Positions 23,061 to 30,354 of a DNA stretch of 43,883 nt are shown in pieces. The position numbers were made by a program, and so were the translations under genes. The first letter of the stretch is position 1; each line of letters starts with the position of its first letter. The stretch is from Mycobacterium sp. E1747 (lineage in GTDB: Bacteria; Actinomycetota; Actinomycetes; Mycobacteriales; Mycobacteriaceae), in assembly GCF_001667775.1 (NCBI RefSeq), contig NZ_LZJI01000247.1, positions 1 to 43,883 of the forward strand, given 5' to 3'. Under the pieces are notes generated by a model. The model had not been told where the DNA came from and searched no databases. It saw only the letters and a program-made list of their open reading frames with translations.

Positions 23061-23900
23061 TCAGGTCCGGGAGAAATCCGGCCTGTGCACGGACGACGGG
23101 GCGCTTCCGTTGCCGTTGGTCGCGTGGCCGTCGGTGCTCGCCGATGGCAGTGTCTGGAGCCAGGTCTCGACGTCGGGCCCCACGACCACCGCGCGCTCGG
23201 GAGCCAGCAGGGCTCCGGCAGCGAGCGCGGGAACGGCGGGCTGTACCACCCGCACGGGTCGGCTATCGCCTTGCCTGGCAAAGACTTTCGAGGCAAGCTC
23301 GGGTAGCCTGATGCTGTCCGGACCGGTGATGGTGCGGGGTGTGTGCGTCTGTCCTAAGGCCGTCTCAACGAGGACGTCGGCGACGGTGTCGGCCGCGATG
23401 GGCTGAATCAGCCAGTCCTCGACGATCAGCTCGTCCCCGGCGCAATGCACCGGCCCCGCGGGGCCGGAGGCGGACTCATACCACGATGTCGACTTCACGA
23501 CCGTGGTCGGGACCGGGCCGTCGAGCAGGATCTCTTTCGCTGCCCGCTTGCCTTCGAAGTAGGGCAGCCCGTCGAACACCGGATCGTCGATGCCGGCCAT
23601 CGTCGACACCACCAGGCGCTGCACTCCGCGCGCCGAGCAAACACCCATGACGTTGCGGGAGGCGGTGGTCAAAGCGCTAGTGATGGTGGGGTGGCCGTCG
23701 TGAGCCGTGGGATTGGCCACGTCGATCGCGATGTCGACCCCCTTGAGGGCCCGATACAGACTCTCCCCGTCCAGCAGGTCGACGCCGTGTGCGCGGGAAA
23801 CCGGGACGACCGCGACGCCCCTAGACCTGAGCCTGGCGACGACGCGGGAGCCCGCTGTGCCGGTCGCTCCGATCACGGCGACGGTGGTCAACAACCTCAC
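23061..23900 (-). CDS. NmrA-like NAD(P)-binding protein
   Basis: A 279-residue atypical SDR. The N-terminal VAVIGATGTAGSRVVARL is a GxxGxxG nucleotide-binding motif. The later KSTSWYES and VEDWLIQPIAADTVADVLVE fit NmrA/HSCARG-like or NAD(P)H-dependent reductase folds. There is no YxxxK catalytic pair, so the protein may sense dinucleotides instead of acting as an enzyme. The C-terminal 30 residues are low-complexity. The start is a GTG at 23900. A perfect SigF-like promoter ends 26 bp upstream. Confidence 0.8.
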   Translation of the reverse strand: MRLLTTVAVIGATGTAGSRVVARLRSRGVAVVPVSRAHGVDLLDGESLYRALKGVDIAIDVANPTAHDGHPTITSALTTASRNVMGVCSARGVQRLVVSTMAGIDDPVFDGLPYFEGKRAAKEILLDGPVPTTVVKSTSWYESASGPAGPVHCAGDELIVEDWLIQPIAADTVADVLVETALGQTHTPRTITGPDSIRLPELASKVFARQGDSRPVRVVQPAVPALAAGALLAPERAVVVGPDVETWLQTLPSASTDGHATNGNGSAPSSVHRPDFSRT

Positions 23901-23926
23901 CCGCTTTCGTTGGTGGTCGCTGATTA

Positions 23927-23951
23927 CTACCCAGCCGACCGCGTTTCAAAC
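23927..23951 (-). promoter_or_regulatory. SigF-type promoter of the NmrA-like gene
   Basis: On the minus strand GTTT (23951-23948), a 15-bp spacer and GGGTAG (23932-23927), 26 bp before the GTG start. Confidence 0.55.
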
Positions 23952-24004
23952 GGCCCATTTCGGCGATGGAATCATCCCGTGATCGCACCCACACCGGCTA
24001 GCGC

Positions 24005-24029
24005 GTTTGGCGATTCGGCCGCCGGGAAC
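24005..24029 (+). promoter_or_regulatory. SigF-like promoter of csbD-type gene (weaker)
   Basis: GTTT (24005-24008), a 15-bp spacer and GGGAAC (24024-24029), 44 bp before the CsbD ATG. The -10 departs from GGGTA by one base. CsbD is a general-stress protein in Bacillus, which makes this assignment sensible. Confidence 0.4.
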
Positions 24030-24073
24030 GCCGTAGGGACGAGATATACAGCGATCAAAGGGAGGTTTGATCC

Positions 24074-24310
24074 ATGGGGGATCAGAAGAGTGGACCGCAG
24101 GAAGCCGTCACGGGCGCCGTCGAGGGCTTGAAGGGCAAGGTCAAGGAGGCCGGCGGGGCGGTTCTCGGCCGCAACGACATCGTCGAAGAGGGTCAGGCCC
24201 AGCAGGACAAGGCCGACGCTCAGCGCGACGCGGGCAAGAAGGAGGCCGAAGCCGAGTCTGCGCGGGCCGGCGCGAAGGCCGCCGAAGAGCGTCAGAAGGA
24301 AAACCAGTAG
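24074..24310 (+). CDS. CsbD family stress protein
   Basis: A 78-residue very hydrophilic helical protein. The CsbD-type core is AVTGAVEGLKGKVKEAGGAVLGRNDIVEEGQ, followed by a charged Ala/Glu/Lys tail. Family knowledge: CsbD is controlled by SigB in Bacillus, and its function is not established; related mycobacterial proteins are annotated as microaggregate-binding. The ATG is preceded by an excellent AAAGGGAGG site. A SigF-like promoter lies upstream and a strong terminator downstream, so it forms a single-gene unit. Confidence 0.88.
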   Translation: MGDQKSGPQEAVTGAVEGLKGKVKEAGGAVLGRNDIVEEGQAQQDKADAQRDAGKKEAEAESARAGAKAAEERQKENQ

Positions 24311-24322
24311 CACGTTGGCGAA

Positions 24323-24357
24323 GGGTCCGGTCCCATCAGGGGCCGGGCCCCTCTTTT
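24323..24357 (+). terminator. Intrinsic terminator after csbD-type gene
   Basis: A 12-bp stem (24323-24334 with 24339-24350, including two G-U pairs) and an ATCA loop, followed by CTCTTTT. This is the most classical rho-independent terminator in the window. Confidence 0.8.
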
Positions 24358-24432
24358 GCTTCCGCACAGTGGTGGGTTTCAAACCTCCCGGTCCGGTTAT
24401 TCCTGGTTACGACCGGACGAGCGAGGTGGAAG

Positions 24433-24720
24433 ATGGGCCTGAGCGATCGCCTCTTGAGCATTGTCGCGTTCCTGCGCGCGGGCTACCCGGCCGGCGCCCC
24501 CGCGCTCGGCTATGCGCCGGTGTTGGCGCTGCTGCCGCGTCGGGTTTCCGACGATGAGGTCACCACCATCGCGACGAGACTGCTGGTCGGAAAGCGTCGT
24601 TCGATCTGCAACTCGATCTCGAATGTGGACGTTGGGGTGGAAATCACCCGGGTCACCGACGCGCTGCCCTCGGTGGACGAGATCGGGCGGGTCAAGGGCC
24701 GGCTGAGCGCGATGGGATAG
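24433..24720 (+). CDS. DUF3349 domain protein
   Basis: A 95-residue protein whose sequence (LLSIVAFLRAGYPAGAPA near the start and VGVEITRVTDALPSVDEIGRV near the end) matches the actinobacterial DUF3349 family, small helical proteins of unknown function. Its full length is typical. The ATG at 24433 has GGTGGAAG upstream. It lies 75 bp after the csbD terminator, so it needs its own promoter, which I could not identify. It converges with the nuclease gene. Confidence 0.85.
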   Translation: MGLSDRLLSIVAFLRAGYPAGAPALGYAPVLALLPRRVSDDEVTTIATRLLVGKRRSICNSISNVDVGVEITRVTDALPSVDEIGRVKGRLSAMG

Positions 24721-24733
24721 CCGGCGGCCCGAT

Positions 24734-25498
24734 TCACCCCTGTTCGAGGTCGACGACCAGCGGCCGGTGGTCGGAGATGTCCATGGGCTCGGCTGCGACG
24801 GCCTTGGCGCGCAGGCGGCGATCGTCGGTCAGGATGTGATCCAGCTGGCGGTCGGGGGCGTGTGCGGGAAAGGTCGCGGCCGCGGCCAGCGCCCTCATGC
24901 CCGACCAGCGCCGCACGGCCCTGGGTGTCATGTTGAGGTCCCCGGTCAGCAGCCGCGGGCCGGGAAAGCCGCGCAGGTCGTGCACCAGTCGGCGCAGCTG
25001 GCGCCGATTCCAGCCGGGCACGAAGGACAGGTGCGTGTTGGCCACCGTCAGTTCGCCCATCGGGGTGTGCAGCCGCGCGATGACCGCCGCCCTGGGCTCC
25101 TCGTCGACGACCATCACCCGGTTGGGGCCCGGCAGGTACATGGGAAAGCGCATCGGAATGCGGGGCAGCCGCACGACTTGCCAGCTGGCCACCGGGTACC
25201 GGGACAGTAGCGCGATTCCATAGGCCGCGGTCCCGGGTTGTTCGCGCCCCGTGGCAGCCATCCACGTCGCCCCGGGGGTACCGGAGATCGCGGCCACGAA
25301 CCGGTGCTCCACGGCACCCATCGCGTCGGCGGCCACCGCGGTGAGGTCAGCGCGCTCGGACCGCGGCTGATCGCAGTCGACCTCTTGCAGGCTGAGCACG
25401 TCGGGATCCAGGCGGCGCACGCAATCCCGCAGCCGCTGCACCTTTACCCCGTCGCCGACGGTTCGGCCGTGCAGGATGTTGAAGGTCGCCACACGCAT
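24734..25498 (-). CDS. Endonuclease/exonuclease/phosphatase family protein
   Basis: A 254-residue EEP-fold metal-dependent hydrolase. Family motifs are MRVATFNILHGR at the start, LSLQEVD with the metal-binding Glu, VANTHLSFVPGWNRRQLRRL, LTGDLNMTPRAV, and the terminal LDHILTDD with DISDHRPLVVDL. All catalytic Asp, Asn, His and Glu residues are visible. The substrate could be nucleic acid, a phospholipid or an inositol phosphate. There is no signal peptide, so it is cytoplasmic. The ATG start has a weak ribosome site. Confidence 0.88.
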   Translation of the reverse strand: MRVATFNILHGRTVGDGVKVQRLRDCVRRLDPDVLSLQEVDCDQPRSERADLTAVAADAMGAVEHRFVAAISGTPGATWMAATGREQPGTAAYGIALLSRYPVASWQVVRLPRIPMRFPMYLPGPNRVMVVDEEPRAAVIARLHTPMGELTVANTHLSFVPGWNRRQLRRLVHDLRGFPGPRLLTGDLNMTPRAVRRWSGMRALAAAATFPAHAPDRQLDHILTDDRRLRAKAVAAEPMDISDHRPLVVDLEQG

Positions 25499-25558
25499 AG
25501 GGTTTTCTCCTACCCACTTTCGAAGATCGCGCGGTCATGGGCGGCCTGGTATCCGCGG

Positions 25559-26332
25559 TCAGCGGAAGATGACTTCTCCGACGGCCAGCAGCCGCTGCAG
25601 GACGAACGGCGGCAAGATGGGCGGCGCGTCATCGCGACCGGGCCGCAACTGGCTCCGATAGCATTGCGCCGCTTGACGTTTGCGGTTCACGGCCAAGCCG
25701 GCCGCGGGGACGGACCGGGCGCGGTCCCACGGCACCACGGGGTCGCCGGGGGTGGCCCAGTGCCACATCCAGACCGGATATTCCAGCAGGGCGACGCCGG
25801 TGCGCGCGCATGCCGCGGCGGCCGCGCGTCCTACCGCCTCGTAGTCGGGATGCCCGTCGCCCCGCCAGGTGGCGGCACACCAGGCGTCGGGACCGGCGGA
25901 GCGCAACACGTTGGCCAGGGCTGCGGTCAGCCTGTCCTCATGGTTGGCCAGCTCGCCGTCGGGCAATCCCAGCCGCGCCGGCTGGGCAACCCCTAACATG
26001 CTTGCGGCCCTGCGTAGTTCGTATCGACGAGTCGTCGACAGCCGAATCCGGCCGGATAGCGTCGCGCCGGGCTGCGCGGCGCCCCCGTCGCTGACCGACA
26101 CCACTCGGACGCCGACGCCGGACGCGGTCAGTGCCGCGATCGTCGCACCCAGGCCCAGCGTCTCGTCGTGCGGGTGGGTGGCCACGACGATCAGACGGCG
26201 GCAGCCAGTGAGGTCGAGTTGCGGCAGGGGAGCGCGTTCAAAAGCGGCCAGCCACAGGGGCGCCGGGGTACCGCCGTGAGTCAGCGGCTTTGCCGCGAAC
26301 CGGGCACGGTTGCTGATCGGCGCGGTTCTCAC
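25559..26332 (-). CDS. PIG-L family N-deacetylase
   Basis: A 257-residue zinc-dependent LmbE/PIG-L deacetylase. The zinc motif is HPHDE (HPDDE in most members), followed by VVSVSDGGAAQPG, RRYELRRAASMLGV and RLGLPDGELA. A second metal-site segment reads WRGDGHPDYEAVG. Known members deacetylate N-acetylglucosamine-containing molecules (MshB, Mca). The start is GTG at 26332, 7 bp after the acyl-CoA dehydrogenase stop, so the two form a small operon. Similar PIG-L/acyl-CoA dehydrogenase pairs, often with a methyltransferase and a GT2, occur in other actinobacteria; the latter two are absent here. Confidence 0.88.
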   Translation of the reverse strand: MRTAPISNRARFAAKPLTHGGTPAPLWLAAFERAPLPQLDLTGCRRLIVVATHPHDETLGLGATIAALTASGVGVRVVSVSDGGAAQPGATLSGRIRLSTTRRYELRRAASMLGVAQPARLGLPDGELANHEDRLTAALANVLRSAGPDAWCAATWRGDGHPDYEAVGRAAAAACARTGVALLEYPVWMWHWATPGDPVVPWDRARSVPAAGLAVNRKRQAAQCYRSQLRPGRDDAPPILPPFVLQRLLAVGEVIFR

Positions 26333-26339
26333 GGCGTCC

Positions 26340-27287
26340 TCAGCGCCGGCAACCCGCGAGCCGACCGAGCTCGGCGAGGTCGCGCTCGGCGTGGCTCTGC
26401 CGGATGTAGATGCTCAGGTCGGCGACGCGCTGGGCGTGCCGCCCGTCCTGGCAGAGCGGCCCCGGTCCCAACGCGCGGCCGGTGCGGGTGATGGCTTCGT
26501 CGACCGCGTGTTCCACGACCGTGCGGACGCGGCGGGCCAGCAGTTGGGCCGTGCCGGTCCGGTCGAACGGGTCGGAGTCGACTTGCGCCGCGGCGGCGGC
26601 CAACATCGCGTCGCTGGCGGCCAGCGCAGCGTCCACGGCGCCGAGGTGCGCCAACGAATACGCATCGGCGGATTCGCTTCCGGCGCAACGGTACAGGGGA
26701 TCGGCCACCCGACGGGCGCCCCCGAGCCAACAGGCGGCCACCCCGATCGCGCCGTGCCAGAAGCCGGGCCGATTCACGTAGTCGCCCGGATCGCCCACCG
26801 CCACGGCGTGAGTGTTGGTGAACTGGACCGGCCGGGTGTCGCTGCCGGCCATGCCGGCGTTCCACCACGTGCTCGGCAGCGGTTTGACGCTCGCGTCGGT
26901 CACCTGCACGGCGAACAGGCCCCGGGTCCCGTCGTCGAGGCGGGCGGTGACCAGGGCGTGGGTGCAAAACCCGGCGCCCGAGCACCATACCTTGGTGCCG
27001 GTCAGGGTGAAGGCGCCATTCGTATCGGTGGCGGTGAGCACCGCATCCGGGGACTCGGCGGCCCAAACACCCCACAGTTGGCCGGATTCCGGCGGTTTGC
27101 CGCCCAATTCGTGAAGTATCGCCACCGCGTCGAGATGCGATTCGGCGACCCTGGCCGCCACGATGTTCTCTTCCGCCAAGGACGAAAGGCGTTGCCAGCG
27201 TTCGGCGGTGCGTCCGGAGGCGGGCAGTGGTAGCTCGAGTCGGCCCGACTCCAGCCAATGCCTGACCAATCCCGCCGTCACACGCAA
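26340..27287 (-). CDS. Acyl-CoA dehydrogenase-like protein
   Basis: A 315-residue acyl-CoA dehydrogenase homologue, shorter than the usual 380. Recognisable parts are LWGVWAAESP in the flavin region, LTGTKVWCSGAGFCTHALVTAR as the middle beta-domain, and GMAGSDTRPVQFTNTHAV. The C-terminal helical domain has LGAVDAALAASDAMLAAAA. The usual catalytic glutamate region is not recognisable, so dehydrogenase activity on CoA esters is uncertain. The start (TTG 27287 or GTG 27281) is weakly supported. It is operonic with the PIG-L deacetylase. Confidence 0.75.
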   Translation of the reverse strand: MRVTAGLVRHWLESGRLELPLPASGRTAERWQRLSSLAEENIVAARVAESHLDAVAILHELGGKPPESGQLWGVWAAESPDAVLTATDTNGAFTLTGTKVWCSGAGFCTHALVTARLDDGTRGLFAVQVTDASVKPLPSTWWNAGMAGSDTRPVQFTNTHAVAVGDPGDYVNRPGFWHGAIGVAACWLGGARRVADPLYRCAGSESADAYSLAHLGAVDAALAASDAMLAAAAAQVDSDPFDRTGTAQLLARRVRTVVEHAVDEAITRTGRALGPGPLCQDGRHAQRVADLSIYIRQSHAERDLAELGRLAGCRR

Positions 27288-27542
27288 TCACCCGCCGACG
27301 ATCTCCCCAGTTGCCTTGGGCGGTGGTCCAACTCATATGACGTCCGAGCCCGGGTTCGTGCCGACGTGATCATGGAAAGGTGGGTGTTGCGAGAAACGCC
27401 CAGCGGCAGTCCCGCCCGGTCGGTGCGGGCGGGGATCACGGCGGCTTCGTAGACGCTGAGCCAAGCTGTTGACACCCCAAAAGACTTGCCCAATCGACCG
27501 CAAGTTAAACGGGCTTACCATTCTCCGGCCGCATCAACGCAG

Positions 27543-27567
27543 GTTGTACCGGCCGCGCGCGGGGTAT
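27543..27567 (+). promoter_or_regulatory. SigF-like promoter of nucleotidyltransferase gene (one mismatch)
   Basis: GTTG (27543-27546), a 15-bp spacer and GGGTAT (27562-27567), 12 bp before the ATG. The last -35 base differs from consensus. Confidence 0.4.
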
Positions 27568-27579
27568 GACCTATGCACC

Positions 27580-28158
27580 ATGGCACCGATCGAGACCCAC
27601 GTCGACGCACCGGCGTCCTGTGCGCAACTGCGCGAAGCGCTGCGTGGTGCGGCGTCGGCGCTCAAGGAGAACGGCCCGCGCTTCGCGTTGGCGGGCAGCT
27701 ACGCATTGTGGGCCTATGGGGCGCCGGAGCCGACGCACGACGTCGATCTGGTGGTGGCCGAGTCGGACGTGGACGACGCCGTGGCCACGCTGCGCGATGC
27801 GGGCTTCGCCGTCGAACGTCCGCCGGAGGACTGGCTGTTCAAGGCACGCACCGGCGACACGGTCGTGGATGTCCTGCATCGCCTGAACGGCGTGCGGGTG
27901 GAGCCGTCGACGCTTGACTGCGCCGAACAGCACGATGTGCTGGCCATCAGGATGCCGGTGCTGCCGCCGACGATGGTGCTCATCCAGCAACTGCGTGCCC
28001 TGGGCGAGCACTACTGCGACTTCGCCAGGCTGCTGCCGGCCGTGCGCGCCGTCCGCGAGCAGCTGGACTGGGAGCGGATCCGGGCGCGCACCGCCGACAA
28101 CGATTACGCGGTCGCCTTCCTGGTGCTGGTGGAGCGGCTCGGCCTCACCGTTCAGTGA
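27580..28158 (+). CDS. Minimal nucleotidyltransferase-like protein
   Basis: A 192-residue protein of the DNA polymerase beta-like nucleotidyltransferase superfamily. The fold signature is FALAGSYALWAYG followed by THDVDLVVAE, that is GS plus DxD, with the third acidic position probably in DTVVDVLH. The form resembles stand-alone nucleotidyltransferases such as AbiEii/MNT-like proteins, but no partner HEPN or antitoxin gene is adjacent. The ATG at 27580 lies 12 bp after a SigF-like -10, so the leader is minimal. Its stop overlaps the stop of the opposing gene by 7 bp. The substrate is unknown. Confidence 0.78.
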   Translation: MAPIETHVDAPASCAQLREALRGAASALKENGPRFALAGSYALWAYGAPEPTHDVDLVVAESDVDDAVATLRDAGFAVERPPEDWLFKARTGDTVVDVLHRLNGVRVEPSTLDCAEQHDVLAIRMPVLPPTMVLIQQLRALGEHYCDFARLLPAVRAVREQLDWERIRARTADNDYAVAFLVLVERLGLTVQ

Positions 28159-28409
28159 TTGCGCAGCTTGGCTACCAGCTTGTCCTTGGTCAGGCTCGAA
28201 TATCCCGATATGCCAAGCTCTTTCGCGCGCTTCTTCAACTGCGGGACGGTCCAGTCCTGATACGAACCGGACTTCCCGCCCTTGCGCGACACCGAGGACT
28301 TACCTCGCGCAGCGGCCGCATTGGAAATACGTGCCGCCTTTTCCTTGGAGTCGCCCTGCTTGCGCAGGTCCTGGTACAACTTCTCGTTCTTGATCGACGA
28401 GTTCGGCAT
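28152..28409 (-). CDS. Small basic protein, DUF7218-like with SAP-like C-terminus
   Basis: An 85-residue basic protein. The N-terminal half (PNSSIKNEKLYQDLRKQG and KEKAARISNAAAARGKSS) is shared by many actinobacterial small proteins. The C-terminal half (WTVPQLKKRAKELGISGYSS then LTKDKLVAKLRNH) looks like a SAP or Rho N-terminal helix-extended-loop-helix that binds nucleic acid. The ATG at 28409 has GGAGGG upstream. A weak SigF-like element (GTTT, 16 bp, GGGCAC on the minus strand, 28468-28443) precedes it. The role may be nucleoid or DNA protection in stress, by inference only. Confidence 0.8.
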   Translation of the reverse strand: MPNSSIKNEKLYQDLRKQGDSKEKAARISNAAAARGKSSVSRKGGKSGSYQDWTVPQLKKRAKELGISGYSSLTKDKLVAKLRNH

Positions 28410-28509
28410 GTCACCCTCCTGTCCACGATCAGACAACTCAGGGTGCCCGCCAACTCGCCGGTGAAAACCCAGGTCCGCGACTTCGCTGACAGCTATCCAT
28501 GGCGGGATG

Positions 28510-28534
28510 GGTTACCTCCCATTGAGGCGGGTAG
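28510..28534 (+). promoter_or_regulatory. Possible SigF-like promoter giving a leaderless CheB-type mRNA
   Basis: GGTTA (28510-28514), a 14-bp spacer and GGGTAG (28529-28534). The start codon GTG at 28541 lies where transcription should begin. The -35 and spacing are imperfect. Confidence 0.35.
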
Positions 28535-28540
28535 TCGAAA

Positions 28541-29548
28541 GTGGTGATCGGGGCGGTTGGCGAAAGCGGTGATTTGCGTGGCGTGGTGGCGATCGGCGCC
28601 TCCGCGGGGGGAGTGGAGGCGCTGTCGAGGCTGGCGGCGGGGTTGTCGCCGGACGTGCCGTACGCCTACCTAGTGACCCTGCACATCCCCGCCGGCGCGC
28701 CAAGTATGTTGGGCCGCATTGTCGACCGCAGCGGCCCGCTGCCGGCGGTCACCGCGGAAGACGGCGCGAAGCTCGAACCCGCGCGCATCTACGTCGCCCC
28801 GCCGGACCGCCACCTGCTGGCCGCCGACCATCGCGTGGTGCTGTCCCAAGGCCCGACCGAGAACGGGCACCGGCCGGCGATCAACGCGCTATTCCGCTCG
28901 GTCGCGCTGGCGTTCGGGCCACAGGCGGTCGGCGTCCTGCTCTCGGGCGTGCTCGACGACGGCGTGCTGGGGCTGGCCGCGATCCGTTCGCGCGGCGGCA
29001 CCACCATCGGCCAGTCACCCGACGACGCGCTGTTCCCCGCGATGCCGGCCAACGCGCGCGACGCCGGCGTGCTGGATCGTGAGGCGGCGGCCGCCGACAT
29101 CGGCGCGATCCTCAAGGAGCTGTCGCACCAAAAGATGAAGGACCCCACCATGGAACGCGAAGCCGGCATGGAACTCGAGAACCGCATCGCCATGATGTCG
29201 CGGTTTTCGACCGACTTCGACACCGAACAACTGGGCACCCCGTCCGGGTACACCTGCCCCGACTGCAACGGCTCCCTGGTGTCCCTCAGCGAGGGCAACT
29301 TCCGCTGCCGGGTGGGGCACGCCTGGACAGCCGACGCGCTGCTCGCCGCGCGGGACAACGAGGTCGAGGGCGCGCTGTGGGTGGCGCTGCGCAGCCTGCA
29401 AGAGAAGGTCCGATTGGCGCGGCAGATGGCGGAGAAAGCGGGGCCCGGTCCGCTCAACGTGCGCTACACCGGCCTGGCCGAAGAAACCGAACGGGCGTTA
29501 CAGGTGCTCAGCGACCGGCTGTCGAGCGGCAGTGATGCCGGTGGTTGA
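28541..29548 (+). CDS. CheB-type methylesterase with C-terminal zinc ribbon
   Basis: A 335-residue protein with a CheB methylesterase domain and no receiver domain. The catalytic triad is visible as Ser21 (GASAGG), His48 (VTLHIP) and Asp140 (LSGVLDDG). After a linker, a zinc-ribbon pattern CPDCNGSL followed by CRVGHAWT appears at about residues 238-257, with a helical tail. Known CheB removes methyl groups from chemoreceptors, but mycobacteria have no flagella and no receptor is nearby. It is the first of three same-strand genes (with STAS-HATPase and CheR-PAS). The start GTG may be leaderless. Its 3' end overlaps the next start by 14 bp. Confidence 0.87.
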   Translation: MVIGAVGESGDLRGVVAIGASAGGVEALSRLAAGLSPDVPYAYLVTLHIPAGAPSMLGRIVDRSGPLPAVTAEDGAKLEPARIYVAPPDRHLLAADHRVVLSQGPTENGHRPAINALFRSVALAFGPQAVGVLLSGVLDDGVLGLAAIRSRGGTTIGQSPDDALFPAMPANARDAGVLDREAAAADIGAILKELSHQKMKDPTMEREAGMELENRIAMMSRFSTDFDTEQLGTPSGYTCPDCNGSLVSLSEGNFRCRVGHAWTADALLAARDNEVEGALWVALRSLQEKVRLARQMAEKAGPGPLNVRYTGLAEETERALQVLSDRLSSGSDAGG

Positions 29549-30299
29549 GCGGAGCCCGGCCATCCGAGTCGACATAGACCCACAACAGGAAGTGCCGATC
29601 CTGGTGGTGGACGGCGTGCTGGACAGCTCCACCTACCGCGGCCTGCGCGACAGCGTTATCAAGGCCGCGCTGGATGAGCCGCGCGCGGTAATCGTCGACG
29701 TAGACGCGCTTTGCGTGCCGACGGACTCGGCCTGGACCGTCTTCACCAGCGCCCGCTGGCACGTCAGCGCCTGGCCGGACGTACCCATCCTGCTGGTGTC
29801 ATCGGAATCGCGGGTTCGGCGGGCGATCATGAAGGCCGGCATCAACCGGTACGTCCCCGTGTACACGACCCGCGAGTTGGCGCTGGAGGCCGTCCGCGGA
29901 AGGTCTCTGGACGTTCGGCGCCGGGCGCGCATCGAGCTGCCCCGCTCGGACGGCGCCCTCGGGATGGCCCGCGCCGTTGTCACCGACTGGCTGACCGAAT
30001 GGGACCAGCGCGAGCTGATTCCGGTCGCGACCACGGTGGCCACCGTGTTCATCGAAAACGCGCTCGATCACACCGAGAGCACGCCGGTGCTGATCATCGA
30101 AAGCTATCGAGGGGCCGTCACCGTCGCCGTGGAGGATGGCAGCGACCAGTTGCCCGTCCGGCACGAGGATGGCCGGCGGGGTGCGGAGATCGTGTCTGGC
30201 CTGGCGATCGTTTCGGCGCTCTGTCGGGCGTGGGGCGCCACCCCCACCCCGCCGGGCAAGACCGTCTGGGCAATGGTCAGTCGCGAAGATCGGTTCTGA
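29535..30299 (+). CDS. STAS-HATPase fusion, anti-sigma regulator-like
   Basis: A 254-residue protein. Residues 1-110 look like a STAS-type sulfate-transporter/anti-sigma-antagonist fold (VPILVVDGVLDSSTYRGLRD then VIVDVDALCVPTDSAWTVF). Residues 135-254 are an RsbW-type HATPase with the N-box FIENALDH, the G1 motif VEDGSD and RRGAEIVSGLA. RsbW-like kinases inactivate sigma factors and phosphorylate STAS antagonists; here both partner types are in one chain. The ATG at 29535 (or GTG 29532) lies inside the CheB gene, so translation is probably coupled. Target inferred to be a SigF-type sigma factor or its regulators. Confidence 0.8.
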   Translation: MPVVERSPAIRVDIDPQQEVPILVVDGVLDSSTYRGLRDSVIKAALDEPRAVIVDVDALCVPTDSAWTVFTSARWHVSAWPDVPILLVSSESRVRRAIMKAGINRYVPVYTTRELALEAVRGRSLDVRRRARIELPRSDGALGMARAVVTDWLTEWDQRELIPVATTVATVFIENALDHTESTPVLIIESYRGAVTVAVEDGSDQLPVRHEDGRRGAEIVSGLAIVSALCRAWGATPTPPGKTVWAMVSREDRF

Positions 30300-30354
30300 T
30301 GACCGCGAGTAGTGTTCGATTTCTTCGGCCAGGCTCGATGCGGACGGGACTTGA

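Noticed and set aside
25510..25515. GGGTAG on the minus strand upstream of the EEP nuclease as another SigF promoter
   Set aside because: No GTTT-like -35 box at 15-17 bp spacing.
27469..27474. TTGACA as a SigA -35 box for the nucleotidyltransferase gene
   Set aside because: No -10 hexamer at 16-19 bp; the element at 27543-27567 is better placed.
27278..27493. 71-codon minus-strand frame upstream of the acyl-CoA dehydrogenase homologue
   Set aside because: It starts with TTG, has no ribosome site or recognisable family, and overlaps the neighbouring start region. Coding is possible but unsupported.
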